From the NCBI RefSeq assembly GCF_001186365.1, contig NZ_LDTZ01000023.1, forward strand, positions 1 to 64,000: 64,000 nucleotides of DNA, given 5' to 3'. Shown here piece by piece: positions 36,276 to 45,057 of this stretch. The DNA is from Gordonia jacobaea (lineage in GTDB: Bacteria > Actinomycetota > Actinomycetes > Mycobacteriales > Mycobacteriaceae). The notes under the pieces are model-generated. The model searched no databases. It worked only from the letters and a program-made list of their open reading frames with translations, and was not told the DNA's origin. The translations under genes and the position numbers were made by a program. Position 1 is the first letter of the stretch. Each line of letters begins with the position of its first letter.

Positions 36276-37736
36276 ATGAGCAGCCCCGCTCCGACAGCCC
36301 CCGCTCGTCCCCGTGTCGTCATCATCGGCTCGGGATTCGGCGGATTGTTCGCCGCGCAGCGACTCCGCAAGGCCGACGTCGACGTCACGTTGGTTGCCAA
36401 GACCACGCACCATCTGTTCCAGCCCATGCTCTATCAGGTTGCGACCGGAATCGTCGCCGAGGGTGAAATCGCTCCGGCAACCCGCGTCGTACTGCGGAAG
36501 CAGAACAACACCGCCGTCATCATGGGTGACGTCTTCGAGATCGATCTGAAGAACAAGGTCGTCAAGTCGCGTCTGCTCGAGAGAGTGACCGAGACACCCT
36601 TCGACAAACTGATCATCGCTGCAGGCGCCGATCAGTCCTACTTCGGCAACGACCAGTTCGCCGAGTTCGCCCCCGGCATGAAGACGATCGACGACGCGCT
36701 CGAACTGCGAGGTCGGATTCTCGGTGCATTCGAGCAGGCAGAACTGTCCGACGATCCGGCCGAGCGCGACAAGCTGCTCACGTTCGTCGTCGTGGGAGCC
36801 GGACCGACGGGTGTCGAACTCGCAGGGCAGATCGCCGAGATGAGCGACAAGACCCTCAAGGGCGCATTCCGCAACATCGATCCCACCCAGGCGAGAGTGA
36901 TCCTGCTCGACGCCGCGCCCGCTGTCCTTCCGCCGATGGGTCCGAAGCTCGGCTCCAAGGCCGCCAAGCGCCTCGAGAAGCTCGGCGTCGAGATCCAGCT
37001 CAACGCAATGGTCGTCGACGTCGACTACGACGGTCTCGTGGTGAAGGAGAAGGACGGCACGACCCGTCGAATCGAGTCGCAGTGCAAGGTGTGGTCGGCC
37101 GGTGTTCAGGCCAGCCCACTCGGCAAGCAACTCGCAGAGCAGTCGGGCGTCGAACTCGATCGCGCGGGCCGCGTCAAGGTGCTCGCCGACCTGTCGATCC
37201 CCGGCTACCCCGACGTCTTCGTCGTCGGCGACATGATGTCCGTCGAGGGTGTGCCGGGGATGGCGCAGGGCGCGATCCAGGGTGGTCGGTACGCGGCCGA
37301 TTGCATCAAGAACGAGCTCAAGGGTCAGACCCCGCAACAGCGCAAGCCGTTCTCGTACCACGACAAGGGTTCGATGGCGACGGTCTCGCGCTTCTCCGCG
37401 GTGATGTCGGTTCCGATTCCGGGTACCGACAAGCGGTTCGAGACCGAAGGCTACTTCGCATGGGTCGGCTGGTTGGCGCTGCACCTGGTCTATCTGGTCG
37501 GCTTCCGTAACCGCCTCAACACGCTGATCAACTGGTTCTTCGCGTTCAGCACCCGCGGTCGCACCCAGCTCGCGGTGACCGAGCAGCAGGTCTACGCCCG
37601 CACCGCCATCGGGCATCTCTCCGAACTCGAGAACAAGCCCATCTACGAGGTCGAGGGCGAATCGGTCGGGGCCGACGCGAAGAAATCGGAGGCCGACGCC
37701 GAGGTCGCGAAGAAAACCGATACCAAGGCGAGCTGA
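36276..37736 (+). CDS. ndh: Type II NADH:quinone oxidoreductase
   Basis: 486 residues. Two Rossmann motifs: 'VVIIGSGFGGLFAAQRL' for FAD and 'FVVVGAGPTGVELAGQIAEM' for NADH. 'YPDVFVVGDMM' contacts FAD, and 'GAIQGGRYAADCI' is part of the quinone-side motif. C-terminal amphipathic/hydrophobic stretches ('AWVGWLALHLVYLVGFRNRL') attach it to the membrane. It oxidises NADH to reduce menaquinone without pumping protons and is often the main mycobacterial NADH dehydrogenase. The ATG at 36276 was preferred over the one at 36264 because the AAGGAG runs directly into the latter with no spacing. It converges on ureD, as in M. tuberculosis. Confidence 0.95.
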   Translation: MSSPAPTAPARPRVVIIGSGFGGLFAAQRLRKADVDVTLVAKTTHHLFQPMLYQVATGIVAEGEIAPATRVVLRKQNNTAVIMGDVFEIDLKNKVVKSRLLERVTETPFDKLIIAAGADQSYFGNDQFAEFAPGMKTIDDALELRGRILGAFEQAELSDDPAERDKLLTFVVVGAGPTGVELAGQIAEMSDKTLKGAFRNIDPTQARVILLDAAPAVLPPMGPKLGSKAAKRLEKLGVEIQLNAMVVDVDYDGLVVKEKDGTTRRIESQCKVWSAGVQASPLGKQLAEQSGVELDRAGRVKVLADLSIPGYPDVFVVGDMMSVEGVPGMAQGAIQGGRYAADCIKNELKGQTPQQRKPFSYHDKGSMATVSRFSAVMSVPIPGTDKRFETEGYFAWVGWLALHLVYLVGFRNRLNTLINWFFAFSTRGRTQLAVTEQQVYARTAIGHLSELENKPIYEVEGESVGADAKKSEADAEVAKKTDTKAS

Positions 37737-37761
37737 CCGCCTGCTCGACTTATAGTTCAGG

Positions 37762-38469
37762 TCACGGCGCCATCGTCGCGAGTTCCATCTCGTCGACGAG
37801 GCGCCGTGTCTGTGTGACGTTCTCTCCGAGTGCGGTAGCGAGCGATCCGCCCGACGCCAAGCTCAGGCGGGCGGCGAAAGCCTCTCCGTCGACCTGATCA
37901 TCGCGCGTATCCGGGTAACGGAAGACGCTGCTGGCCGCGCGAAGGCCGGTCCGATGGGCGGTGGAGCCGACACCTAGCGCGACCCGGTGTCGCAGCGCGG
38001 GGGCGTCACCGACATCGACGTGCAGTCCGCCCTCCCAGCGCCCGGCGGCGTCCTTGTCGCCGAATTCCGCGGAACGCCCGATCTGCACATCCTCGGCGAG
38101 GGTGAGGATCGCGTCATCGGCCATTCCGACCACGATCTCCGACCGATGATCAGCACCGGCCGCGACGACGGTCGGCTCTGGATGCAGGTGTAACCGGGCA
38201 CCTGGCCCGAGTTCGATGTGCCACGACATCGTCGAATCGACACGCCGCGTCGACGGCAGCGCGATGGTCGCGGCAACACTGCCGAGGTCGAGGTGGGCGC
38301 CCGCTTCGACGATGACGCGCACCTCGATGTCGTCACCGCCGAGCGGAGTTGCCGCCGTTCCGATGAGATGCGCTGCCTGCGAACCCGTTTGGCGCACGGC
38401 CAGTCCACCGGATGCCCGGTGTCGGAAGCGCCGACCGGGCTCGACGACGATCTCGACTCTGGTACGCAT
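37762..38469 (-). CDS. ureD: Urease accessory protein UreD
   Basis: 235 residues, short for UreD but with the core 'QTGSQAAHLIGTAATPLGGDDIEVRVIVEAGAHLDLGSVAAT' and 'ELGPGARLHLHPEPTVVAAGADH'. With UreF and UreG it delivers nickel to apo-urease. The ATG at 38469 overlaps the ureG stop by one base (TAATG). It is the last gene of the ureABCFGD operon, matching the mycobacterial order. No terminator hairpin was obvious in the 25 bases before the converging ndh end. Confidence 0.9.
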   Translation of the reverse strand: MRTRVEIVVEPGRRFRHRASGGLAVRQTGSQAAHLIGTAATPLGGDDIEVRVIVEAGAHLDLGSVAATIALPSTRRVDSTMSWHIELGPGARLHLHPEPTVVAAGADHRSEIVVGMADDAILTLAEDVQIGRSAEFGDKDAAGRWEGGLHVDVGDAPALRHRVALGVGSTAHRTGLRAASSVFRYPDTRDDQVDGEAFAARLSLASGGSLATALGENVTQTRRLVDEMELATMAP

Positions 38470-39155
38470 TACCCCGTCGCCACGGGGGCCGCGAGTTGCG
38501 TGCGAACCCACGCCAACACATCGGTGGCCGCCGGGTCGTCGGTCAACGAGATCATCGCGGTCGGTCGGTCGTCGCGAACCTTGGCGGCGTCGCGACGCAT
38601 GACGTCGAGATCGGCATTGACCCGCTCGGCGAGGTCGGTCTTATTGATCACCAGCAGATCCGAGAAAGTGACGCCCGGTCCGCCCTTGCGGGGGACCTTG
38701 TCGCCACCGGCGACGTCGATCACGAAGATCTGCACGTCGATCAGACCGGTCGAGAAGGTTGCGGTGAGATTGTCGCCACCGGATTCGACGAGAATCAGAT
38801 CGAGCGGTGGATTCGCTGCGACCAGGTCGTCGATCGCGTCGAGATTCGCCGTGATGTCGTCGCGGATCGCGGTGTGCGGACAACCACCCGTCTGCACAGC
38901 GGTGATGCGCTCGTCGGGCAGAACCGCGTTGCGCCGCAAGAAGTCTGCGTCCTCGGTGGTGTAGATGTCGTTGGTCAGGACCGCGACGGAGAGTTCCTCA
39001 CGAAGCTGACGGCACAACGCGGCAACCAGAGCCGTCTTGCCCGAGCCGACCGGCCCGCCGACACCGATCCGCAACGCCTCGCCCGGCTCGCGGTGACGTC
39101 GCGGACGATCGTGATCGTGGCTGTGCGGCTCTCCGTCGATGAGATGCGGTGGCAT
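38469..39155 (-). CDS. ureG: Urease accessory GTPase UreG
   Basis: 228 residues. P-loop '[14 protein letters not shown]', the nickel-binding '[13 protein letters not shown]' (Cys-Pro-His), '[16 protein letters not shown]' and '[11 protein letters not shown]' are all diagnostic of UreG. The His-rich N-terminus ([13 protein letters not shown]) may store or bind nickel, as in other UreG/HypB proteins. It hydrolyses GTP during nickel insertion into UreC. ATG 39155, with a GAAAGGAT Shine-Dalgarno upstream; 69 bases separate it from ureF. Confidence 0.96.
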   Translation of the reverse strand: MPPHLIDGEPHSHDHDRPRRHREPGEALRIGVGGPVGSGKTALVAALCRQLREELSVAVLTNDIYTTEDADFLRRNAVLPDERITAVQTGGCPHTAIRDDITANLDAIDDLVAANPPLDLILVESGGDNLTATFSTGLIDVQIFVIDVAGGDKVPRKGGPGVTFSDLLVINKTDLAERVNADLDVMRRDAAKVRDDRPTAMISLTDDPAATDVLAWVRTQLAAPVATG

Positions 39156-39224
39156 GGTGATCCTTTCGGTGACTGTGGACGGTGCGGGTTGGACTACGTG
39201 AGTTGAGGGATTTGAAAGACAACG

Positions 39225-39893
39225 TCAGGACATGAAGAGTGGCATCGGTTGTCGCTCATGGCGTTCGGCGAACACGTCGAGAACCGGATCGGACAGATCG
39301 GCGAGACCCACCGCCGCCGACGCCGCGACACGTTCACACTCGGGACCGAGGTCGGCGATCATGAGCGCCACGTCGGCGGGGTCGAGTGCGAGGAGTCGCT
39401 GGCCCGCGGTCGCCGAACCGCTCATCGTCGTGTACACGAGCACGAGGGCGGTGTGAAATCCCGACAAGGCACTTGCCGCACCCACCGCGCCACTGATGAC
39501 CGGCAGATGCGTCGTCGGCGTGTGCGAGGACCAATCCCGTTCCGGCCACATGCGTTTGGCCAATCGGAGCATTCCTCGGCCCTGAGCAATCGACGCTTTG
39601 CGTGCGGCCGCCGACGGCGTGCGTGCGTCCGTTTCCAGCAGCGCACGCTCGACGTCGAGGCCGCCGTCGGCGACGGCCGCCGCGATGGACGCAGCAACCA
39701 GACCGCTCGTGGTGACACGGCGATGGAGGAAGGACGCGAGATCGCTGACCCCACGGATAAAGCCGTCGGCGATGGCCTGTTCGACGCCGCCCGAATGCAC
39801 GTGCCCGCCGACGGGCAGCCGAGAATCTGCCAGCGACAACATCATTGCCAGCGGCGCGCCCGCGTAGCGCGATGGTTGGTCAGGTGGGGTCAT
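39225..39893 (-). CDS. ureF: Urease accessory protein UreF
   Basis: 222 residues. 'LAMMLSLADSRLPVGGHVHSGGVEQAIADGFI' is the UreF opening (the family has 'LPVGxFSHSxGLE'). All-helical, with the late 'DPADVALMIADLGPECERVAASA'. It links UreD-urease to UreG and guards fidelity of nickel delivery. The ATG at 39893 is chosen because the family sequence starts soon after it; the longer frame is out of ureC. It follows ureC by 38 bases. Confidence 0.92.
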   Translation of the reverse strand: MTPPDQPSRYAGAPLAMMLSLADSRLPVGGHVHSGGVEQAIADGFIRGVSDLASFLHRRVTTSGLVAASIAAAVADGGLDVERALLETDARTPSAAARKASIAQGRGMLRLAKRMWPERDWSSHTPTTHLPVISGAVGAASALSGFHTALVLVYTTMSGSATAGQRLLALDPADVALMIADLGPECERVAASAAVGLADLSDPVLDVFAERHERQPMPLFMS

Positions 39894-39931
39894 GGTGTGG
39901 TTTTCGAGATCGGAGCGGGAGCATGAACAAC

Positions 39932-41650
39932 TCAGAACAGGAAATAGCGTTGTGCCATGGGCAGTTCGGTGACGGGCGGCGCGTCCCACACCTCGCCGTC
40001 GACGGTGACTGTGAACGTGTCCGGATCGACGGTGATCTCCGGCCGCGCGTCGTTGTTGGTCATGTCGGCTTTTCCGATTCCGCGCGTGTCGGTGACCGGA
40101 ACGAGTTTGCGTCGCACACCGATTCGCTCGGCGAGGTCGGGATCGCAGCCCGGTGCGACGAAACTGATCGACGTCGCGGCAGCCAACGGTGCGCTCGCCC
40201 CGAACATCGGACGCGGTAGTACCGGCTGCGGCGTGGGGATGGACGCGTTCGCGTCGCCCATCTGTGCCCACGCGATCGCGCCACCCTTGATGACGAGATC
40301 CGGTCGGACACCGAAGAATGCGGGATCCCAGAGCACGAGGTCGGCGAGCTTACCCGTCTCCACCGACCCGATCTCGGAATCGAATCCGTGCGCGACGGCC
40401 GGGCAGATCGTGTACTTGGCGATGTAGCGCTGCGCGCGATTGTTGTCGGCTGCGCCGTCGCCCGGCAGTGATCCGCGTTTGCGTTTCATCACATGCGCGG
40501 TCTGCCAGGTACGCAACACCACCTCACCGATGCGACCCATCGCCTGCGAATCCGAACCGATCATCGAGATCGCACCCAAATCGTGGAGCAGGTCCTCCGC
40601 GGCGATCGTCGACGGTCGGATACGACTCTCGGCGAACGCGAGATCCTCGGGCACCGTCGGATTGAGGTGGTGGCAGACCATCAACATGTCGAGGTGCTCG
40701 TCGAGTGTGTTGACGGTGTGCGGGCGCGTCGGATTCGTCGAACTCGGAAGCACATTCGGAACCGATGCGACAGTGATGATGTCGGGTGCGTGCCCGCCTC
40801 CGGCGCCTTCGGTGTGATACGCGTGAATGCTGCGTCCGGCGATCGCACCGAGCGTCGACTCGACGAAGCCCGCCTCGTTGAGGGTGTCCGAGTGCAGGGC
40901 GACCTGCACCCCGGTCTCGTCGGCGACGCGCAGGCACGCGTCGATCGCGGCGGGGGTACTCCCCCAGTCCTCGTGCAGTTTGAAGCCTGACGCACCCGCC
41001 CGGATCTGTTCGTGCATCGCCTCGGCACTCACGGTGTTGCCCTTGCCGAGCAGCGCGATGTTCATCGGCCAGCCGTCGGTGGCGGCGAGCATCGACGCGA
41101 GGTGCCACGAACCGGGCGACACCGTGGTCGCCTTACTCCCCTCCGCCGGACCGGTGCCGCCGCCGATCAGCGTGGTGATGCCGTTGCCGAGCGCCTCGTC
41201 CATGATCTGCGGGCAGATGAAGTGGACGTGGCAGTCGATGGCGCCCGCGGTGAGGATCTTGCCGTTGCCCGCGATGATCTCGGTGGAGGCGCCGATCACC
41301 AGATCGGGATGGACACCGTCCATGGTGTCGGGGTTACCCGCCTTGCCCAGCGCGACGATCCGGCCGTCGCGAATACCGACGTCCGCCTTGATGATTCCCC
41401 AGTGATCGAGGACGACCACACCGGTGATGACGGTGTCGGGGGCGCCGTCGGCGCGGGTGGCGCGACTCTGTCCCATCGACTCACGAATCACCTTGCCACC
41501 GCCGAATACCGCTTCGTCGCCCGCGAGACCCGGTCCGCCGGAACGATCTTCGGTCACCTCGATGAGCAAGTCGGTGTCGGCGAGGCGAATTCGATCGCCG
41601 GTCGTCGGACCGAACAGCTGTGCGTAACGGTCGCGTCCCAGAATTGCCAT
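39932..41650 (-). CDS. ureC: Urease subunit alpha UreC
   Basis: 572 residues, the full length. All nickel-site residues are in place: 'DCHVHFICP' (two His), 'GFKLHEDWG' (carbamylated Lys bridging the nickels, then His), 'ALHSDTLNE', '[13 protein letters not shown]', 'MVCHHLNP' (mobile-flap Cys-His) and '[10 protein letters not shown]' (Asp). It hydrolyses urea to ammonia and carbamate in the cytoplasm. The ATG at 41650 nearly touches the ureB stop. The enzyme looks active, since no key residue is missing. Confidence 0.98.
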   Translation of the reverse strand: MAILGRDRYAQLFGPTTGDRIRLADTDLLIEVTEDRSGGPGLAGDEAVFGGGKVIRESMGQSRATRADGAPDTVITGVVVLDHWGIIKADVGIRDGRIVALGKAGNPDTMDGVHPDLVIGASTEIIAGNGKILTAGAIDCHVHFICPQIMDEALGNGITTLIGGGTGPAEGSKATTVSPGSWHLASMLAATDGWPMNIALLGKGNTVSAEAMHEQIRAGASGFKLHEDWGSTPAAIDACLRVADETGVQVALHSDTLNEAGFVESTLGAIAGRSIHAYHTEGAGGGHAPDIITVASVPNVLPSSTNPTRPHTVNTLDEHLDMLMVCHHLNPTVPEDLAFAESRIRPSTIAAEDLLHDLGAISMIGSDSQAMGRIGEVVLRTWQTAHVMKRKRGSLPGDGAADNNRAQRYIAKYTICPAVAHGFDSEIGSVETGKLADLVLWDPAFFGVRPDLVIKGGAIAWAQMGDANASIPTPQPVLPRPMFGASAPLAAATSISFVAPGCDPDLAERIGVRRKLVPVTDTRGIGKADMTNNDARPEITVDPDTFTVTVDGEVWDAPPVTELPMAQRYFLF

Positions 41651-41651
41651 G

Positions 41652-41981
41652 TCAGTCAACCTTTCCAGGCGCGTCCAGCGAAATCCCGTACACCTCACGG
41701 GTTCCGCCGAGCGGTACGAGCGTCACGGTCATCTCGATGCCGGGTTCGAATCGCACCGCGGTGCCGGCGGCGATGTCGAGTCGACGGCCACGCGCGGCTG
41801 CTCTGTCGAAATCGAGCGCCGAATTGGCTTGGGGGAAGTGCACGTGACTCCCGACCTGGACGGGTCGATCACCCGAGTTCACGACGGTCAAGGTCACGGG
41901 GTCGGCTCCTGCGTTGAGCTCGATGGTTCCCGGTGCGGCGATCACCTCGCCGGGGATCACCGCGGGATTGTTGTCGGACAT
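41652..41981 (-). CDS. ureB: Urease subunit beta UreB
   Basis: 109 residues. '[18 protein letters not shown]', '[28 protein letters not shown]' and '[15 protein letters not shown]' are the family core. The first two motifs show small deviations from the common 'GSHFHFFEVN'. The start at 41981 gives the normal N-terminus. However, the same frame stays open far upstream through the 157-base gap to ureA, and an Arg/Ala-rich extension cannot be excluded. Structural subunit of the urease trimer. Confidence 0.93.
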   Translation of the reverse strand: MSDNNPAVIPGEVIAAPGTIELNAGADPVTLTVVNSGDRPVQVGSHVHFPQANSALDFDRAAARGRRLDIAAGTAVRFEPGIEMTVTLVPLGGTREVYGISLDAPGKVD

Positions 41982-42138
41982 GGCACCTCTCGTTCTGGCA
42001 GCCGCGCGGGTGTCGCCGACACGCCGAGACACGGCATCACGAACTCGGAAAACGTTGTAGCCGTGCGCTTCTGCGATGCGCTGCGCTGTCGCATCGCCGT
42101 GCTCTTCAGCGTCGCGTGCGCGCGGTGGTTCATCAGGA

Positions 42139-42441
42139 TCACCCGATCGGATGATGCACGGTGACGAGCTTCGTCCCGTCCGGGAAAGTCGCCTCCACCT
42201 GAACGTCGTGCAGCATCTCGGGCACACCGTCCATCACGTCGTCGCGAGCGAGTACCTCACGCCCCGATGCCATGAGTTCGGCGACGCTGCGTCCGTCCCG
42301 TGCACCCTCGAGCACGTGATCGGTGATCAACGCGACGGCCTCGGGGTGATTCAGCTTCACGCCCCTGCCCTGCCTGCGCCGGGCCAGTTCCGCTGCGTAG
42401 GAGATGAGCAACCGTTCTTGTTCATGTGGCGACAGCCGCAC
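42139..42441 (-). CDS. ureA: Urease subunit gamma UreA
   Basis: 100 residues, full length. '[48 protein letters not shown]' (in pieces) and '[20 protein letters not shown]' match UreA throughout. It is the first gene of ureABCFGD. The 96 bases upstream, before the DUF6986-type gene, must hold the promoter unless transcription comes from that gene. No NikR or GlnR site was recognised by eye. Confidence 0.96.
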   Translation of the reverse strand: MRLSPHEQERLLISYAAELARRRQGRGVKLNHPEAVALITDHVLEGARDGRSVAELMASGREVLARDDVMDGVPEMLHDVQVEATFPDGTKLVTVHHPIG

Positions 42442-42537
42442 CTGAACCCCTCTTCACGACGATGCGGGGTCGACACACCCCACTGCTGGTGTGGTCATAC
42501 TGCCACGCGCGCTGCGCGGCGGCGCGTCGAAGCGCCG

Positions 42538-43785
42538 TCACTCGTCGACTAGTGCACCGCCGGTGGCGCGCAACTGCGCGAGGCGGGTCAGGGTGCACTG
42601 CGGAGCGATCGCCGTGACCTCGTCCTCGGTGAACGCGCCTGCCGCCAACCCCCGGCCGACGACCAGCGCCAACGACATTGCGGTGGCCGGCTCGTCGACG
42701 ACGTCGCCGCCACGTCGCTCGAAATAGCTCTGCAATCGCGCCACCGCCGTCGGCATCGCCGACCGGTAGAACCCGGTCACCGCGGCCCAGCGAGTGATCA
42801 GATGCCCCGGATGCATATCCCATCCCTGGTAGTAGCCCCGCTCGAGCGAACGCAGCACCAGCGAATGGTGGCGCCGCAACGCGGCCGCGACCTGGGCGTC
42901 GTTGCCGGTCGGCATGACCTGCGTCGAGCCGTCACTGAGCCAGACGCCGGTCTGCGCGGCCGCGGCCTGCATGACGTTCTTGGCGTGATCTGCGACCGGG
43001 TGCGCGAGGGATTGCTGAGCCGAGACGACTCCGCATGCTGCGCTGTAGTCGTAGGTGCCGTAGTGCAGCGCGCTCAGCCGCGGGGCGCCTCGATGCACCG
43101 CCTCGGCAACCGTTGCACGACCGTCCTGGCCGAGGATCGCCTGCGGAATCTCGATCTGCAGTTCGTACCGCAACGACCCGACCGGAACCCCGTGTACGCG
43201 CTCGAACTCGGCACACAGCAGGTTCACGGCATCGACCTGCCGCACGTCGCGCAGCTTCGGCACGGTGAACACGAAACCGTCGGGAATCCCACCCGCGGCG
43301 TCGAGGACCAGTTCGAGCGTGCGCAGACCGCGGTTGCGCTCGACGACCCCGAGCCCCTTGGCCCGCACACCCGCGGACCGAGGTGCGTGGGGGCGTTGCT
43401 GAGTCCAGGCGGCGAGCACCTCACCGGCCCGACGCGCGTCGGCATCTTCGGTGGCGTCCGGACGCCACCCGTAACCGTCTTCGAGGTCGATCCGGAGGTC
43501 CTCGATCGGGTTGGTGCGTAACCGCTCGAGCACGATCGCGACCACGTCGTCGTCGGCGAGTTCACCTAGGACACCCGACGAGGCGTCGGCGATCCGAAGC
43601 GCCTCGTCGCCCCACGACCGCGGCGTCTGTTCGTCTACATCCGCAGCGCTCACGTACACCGTGTGCACCGGCTGCGGCTCGGCCCGGTCGCCGGGGTATT
43701 GGGCCGCGAGGTCGTCGTCGACGGGCGCGAGGATCTCTTCGACCGAGCGCCGGACGTCGGCGCCCAACGTATGCCGCGACGTCAC
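42538..43785 (-). CDS. DUF6986-type protein, CitE/HpcH aldolase-like
   Basis: 415 residues. Acidic metal-site motifs 'LRIDLEDGYG' and 'LQIEIPQAI' correspond to the Mg-binding Asp/Glu of the HpcH/HpaI-CitE fold, and 'LHYGTYDYSAACGV' is a family signature I associate with actinobacterial DUF6986 proteins, sometimes annotated as phosphoenolpyruvate kinases. The reaction is unknown. The GTG at 43785 overlaps the thioesterase stop as GTGA. The frame runs further upstream within the thioesterase gene but is Arg-rich and unlikely. Its pairing with a thioesterase and its place next to urease may reflect purine or ureide breakdown, which is speculation. Confidence 0.8.
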   Translation of the reverse strand: MTSRHTLGADVRRSVEEILAPVDDDLAAQYPGDRAEPQPVHTVYVSAADVDEQTPRSWGDEALRIADASSGVLGELADDDVVAIVLERLRTNPIEDLRIDLEDGYGWRPDATEDADARRAGEVLAAWTQQRPHAPRSAGVRAKGLGVVERNRGLRTLELVLDAAGGIPDGFVFTVPKLRDVRQVDAVNLLCAEFERVHGVPVGSLRYELQIEIPQAILGQDGRATVAEAVHRGAPRLSALHYGTYDYSAACGVVSAQQSLAHPVADHAKNVMQAAAAQTGVWLSDGSTQVMPTGNDAQVAAALRRHHSLVLRSLERGYYQGWDMHPGHLITRWAAVTGFYRSAMPTAVARLQSYFERRGGDVVDEPATAMSLALVVGRGLAAGAFTEDEVTAIAPQCTLTRLAQLRATGGALVDE

Positions 43786-44213
43786 GCGCCCGCGGGCAGG
43801 TCGATGTTCTGCAGACGTACCTGCGACGTGGCCAGGAGGCGACCCGCGTCGTCGGACATCTCGACACGCCATAGCTGCTGCCGGCGTCCACGATGAATCG
43901 GCGACGACGTGGCGGTGACGACGCCACTGCTGACAGAACGGAGGAAGTCGGTGTTGTTGTTGACGCCGACCGCGGTCTGACCCGGCCCCTGCTTGGACAG
44001 CCACACGAAGCCACTGGTGCTGGCAACGCTTTCGGCGACTGCGCAGTAGATGCCGCCGTGCACGATGCCGAACGGCTGGTGATGTCGAGAATCGATCTCC
44101 AAAGTCGCGGTGACCGCGCCGTCGTCGTCGATGTCGGTGATCTGCAGGCCGAGCAGGGCGTCGAGACCCTTACCCGCGAACTTCGTGAAATCGTCCGTGT
44201 CGTCAACAGTCAT
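43782..44213 (-). CDS. PaaI-type hotdog thioesterase
   Basis: 143 residues from the ATG at 44213. 'PFGIVHGGIYCAVAESVASTSG' is the PaaI signature (HGG, then a Glu in the long helix). 'VGVNNNTDFLRSVSSGVVTATSSPIHRGRRQQLWRVEM' completes it. It should hydrolyse an aryl- or acyl-CoA. It is the counterpart of Rv1847, which also sits between urease and blaI. The gene upstream diverges (blaI). The stretch upstream contains a perfect hairpin and an iron box that may control this gene, blaI or both. Confidence 0.9.
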   Translation of the reverse strand: MTVDDTDDFTKFAGKGLDALLGLQITDIDDDGAVTATLEIDSRHHQPFGIVHGGIYCAVAESVASTSGFVWLSKQGPGQTAVGVNNNTDFLRSVSSGVVTATSSPIHRGRRQQLWRVEMSDDAGRLLATSQVRLQNIDLPAGA

Positions 44214-44279
44214 GCGAACAAGAGTGTCACGACTCACGCGGCCGAGCATCGCTGGCCCTGTGCCGCTCCCCGGGAACCA

Positions 44280-44315
44280 GTAAGCCCCACATCCCGTTGG
44301 GGATGTGGGGCTTAC
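44280..44315. other. Perfect 16-bp hairpin between divergent genes
   Basis: The 44280-44295 arm pairs exactly with 44300-44315 around GTTG. It sits 67 bases upstream of the thioesterase start and below the iron box, so a minus-strand leader from that box would contain it. It could be an attenuator, an insulating terminator or a protein-binding site. Confidence 0.75.
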
Positions 44316-44380
44316 CGCGACGTGGACCGGGGGTCTCTGCAGCCCTCAGGACTCTCGCGCGGTCCGACGTTGTGATTAAC

Positions 44381-44399
44381 GTAGGCTAGCCTTACCAAC
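44381..44399. promoter_or_regulatory. IdeR/DtxR-type iron box
   Basis: Fourteen of 19 bases match the DtxR consensus (TTAGGTTAGCCTAACCTAA), including an unbroken TAGCCT core; nearly all mismatches are at the edges or wobble positions. It lies between the divergent thioesterase and blaI, 67 bases before blaI. Iron-dependent repression of one or both is inferred. Confidence 0.65.
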
Positions 44400-44465
44400 A
44401 TTGTCAAGGCACCCCGCGGGACGAGTTGGCCCCGGCGTCGAGCATGAAGAGGAAACGGCAGTAAA

Positions 44466-44864
44466 ATGCGAAAGATGAACGGATTGGGCGACTTGGAGCG
44501 TGCGGTGATGGACTCCCTCTGGGAGAGTCCGACACCCCAGACTGTTCGCCAGGTCCACGCGGACCTGTCCCGGGATCGCTCCCTCGCCTACACCACGGTG
44601 ATGACCGTGCTGCAGCGTCTGGCGAAGAAGAACCTGGTCACGCAGATCCGCGAGGACCGAGCCCACAAGTACGTCCCCACCCATCCACGCGAAGACCTCG
44701 TGGCGTCGCTGATGGTCGATGCGCTCAGCGAAGCGCACGCCCCCGGCTCTCGGCACGCGGCCCTCGTGAGCTTCGTCGGTCGAGTAGGCGCCGACGAAGC
44801 CGCAGCGCTTCGTCGTGCGCTCGATGAACTCGAAGCAGCCCGCGGAGCTCAAGAGACCGGCTAG
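44466..44864 (+). CDS. blaI: BlaI/MecI-family transcriptional repressor
   Basis: 132 residues. A winged helix occupies about 10-85: 'LGDLERAVMDSLWESPTPQTVRQVHADLS' and the recognition helix 'LAYTTVMTVLQRLAKKNLV'. The C-terminal half is a helical dimerisation arm, with 'HAALVSFVGRVGADEAAALRRAL'. Orthologue of Rv1846c, a repressor of blaC and of respiratory genes in M. tuberculosis, which is inactivated by a BlaR-type protease. The likely partner protease gene follows after 193 bases of repeat-bearing DNA. A GAGGAAACGG precedes the ATG at 44466. Confidence 0.93.
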   Translation: MRKMNGLGDLERAVMDSLWESPTPQTVRQVHADLSRDRSLAYTTVMTVLQRLAKKNLVTQIREDRAHKYVPTHPREDLVASLMVDALSEAHAPGSRHAALVSFVGRVGADEAAALRRALDELEAARGAQETG

Positions 44865-44910
44865 ATTCGCTTCAGTACCGTTGATTTACTCGCGTTCGTT
44901 CTATGTATTT

Positions 44911-45025
44911 ACCTGCACGACTGATTCACCCTGCTACTGATTTACCCCGCGACTGATTCTCCTGCTACTGCTTGACCTGCAACTGCTCCACCCTGTTACT
45001 GATCGACCCTGTTACTGATCGACCC
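44911..45025. repeat. Imperfect 15-17-bp tandem repeat array between blaI and the peptidase gene
   Basis: Seven consecutive copies start at 44911, 44928, 44944, 44960, 44975, 44990 and 45006. Consensus is ACCCTGYTACTGATYS; the last two copies are identical. It ends 32 bases before the peptidase start codon, so it lies in its leader or promoter. No gene is seen in this gap. Confidence 0.85.
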
Positions 45026-45057
45026 AGCACCACAGCCCACCGCTAGGACAGCACTCG

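Noticed and set aside
44911-45025. CRISPR array at the 16-bp repeats
   Set aside because: The repeats are contiguous, without spacers, and too short.
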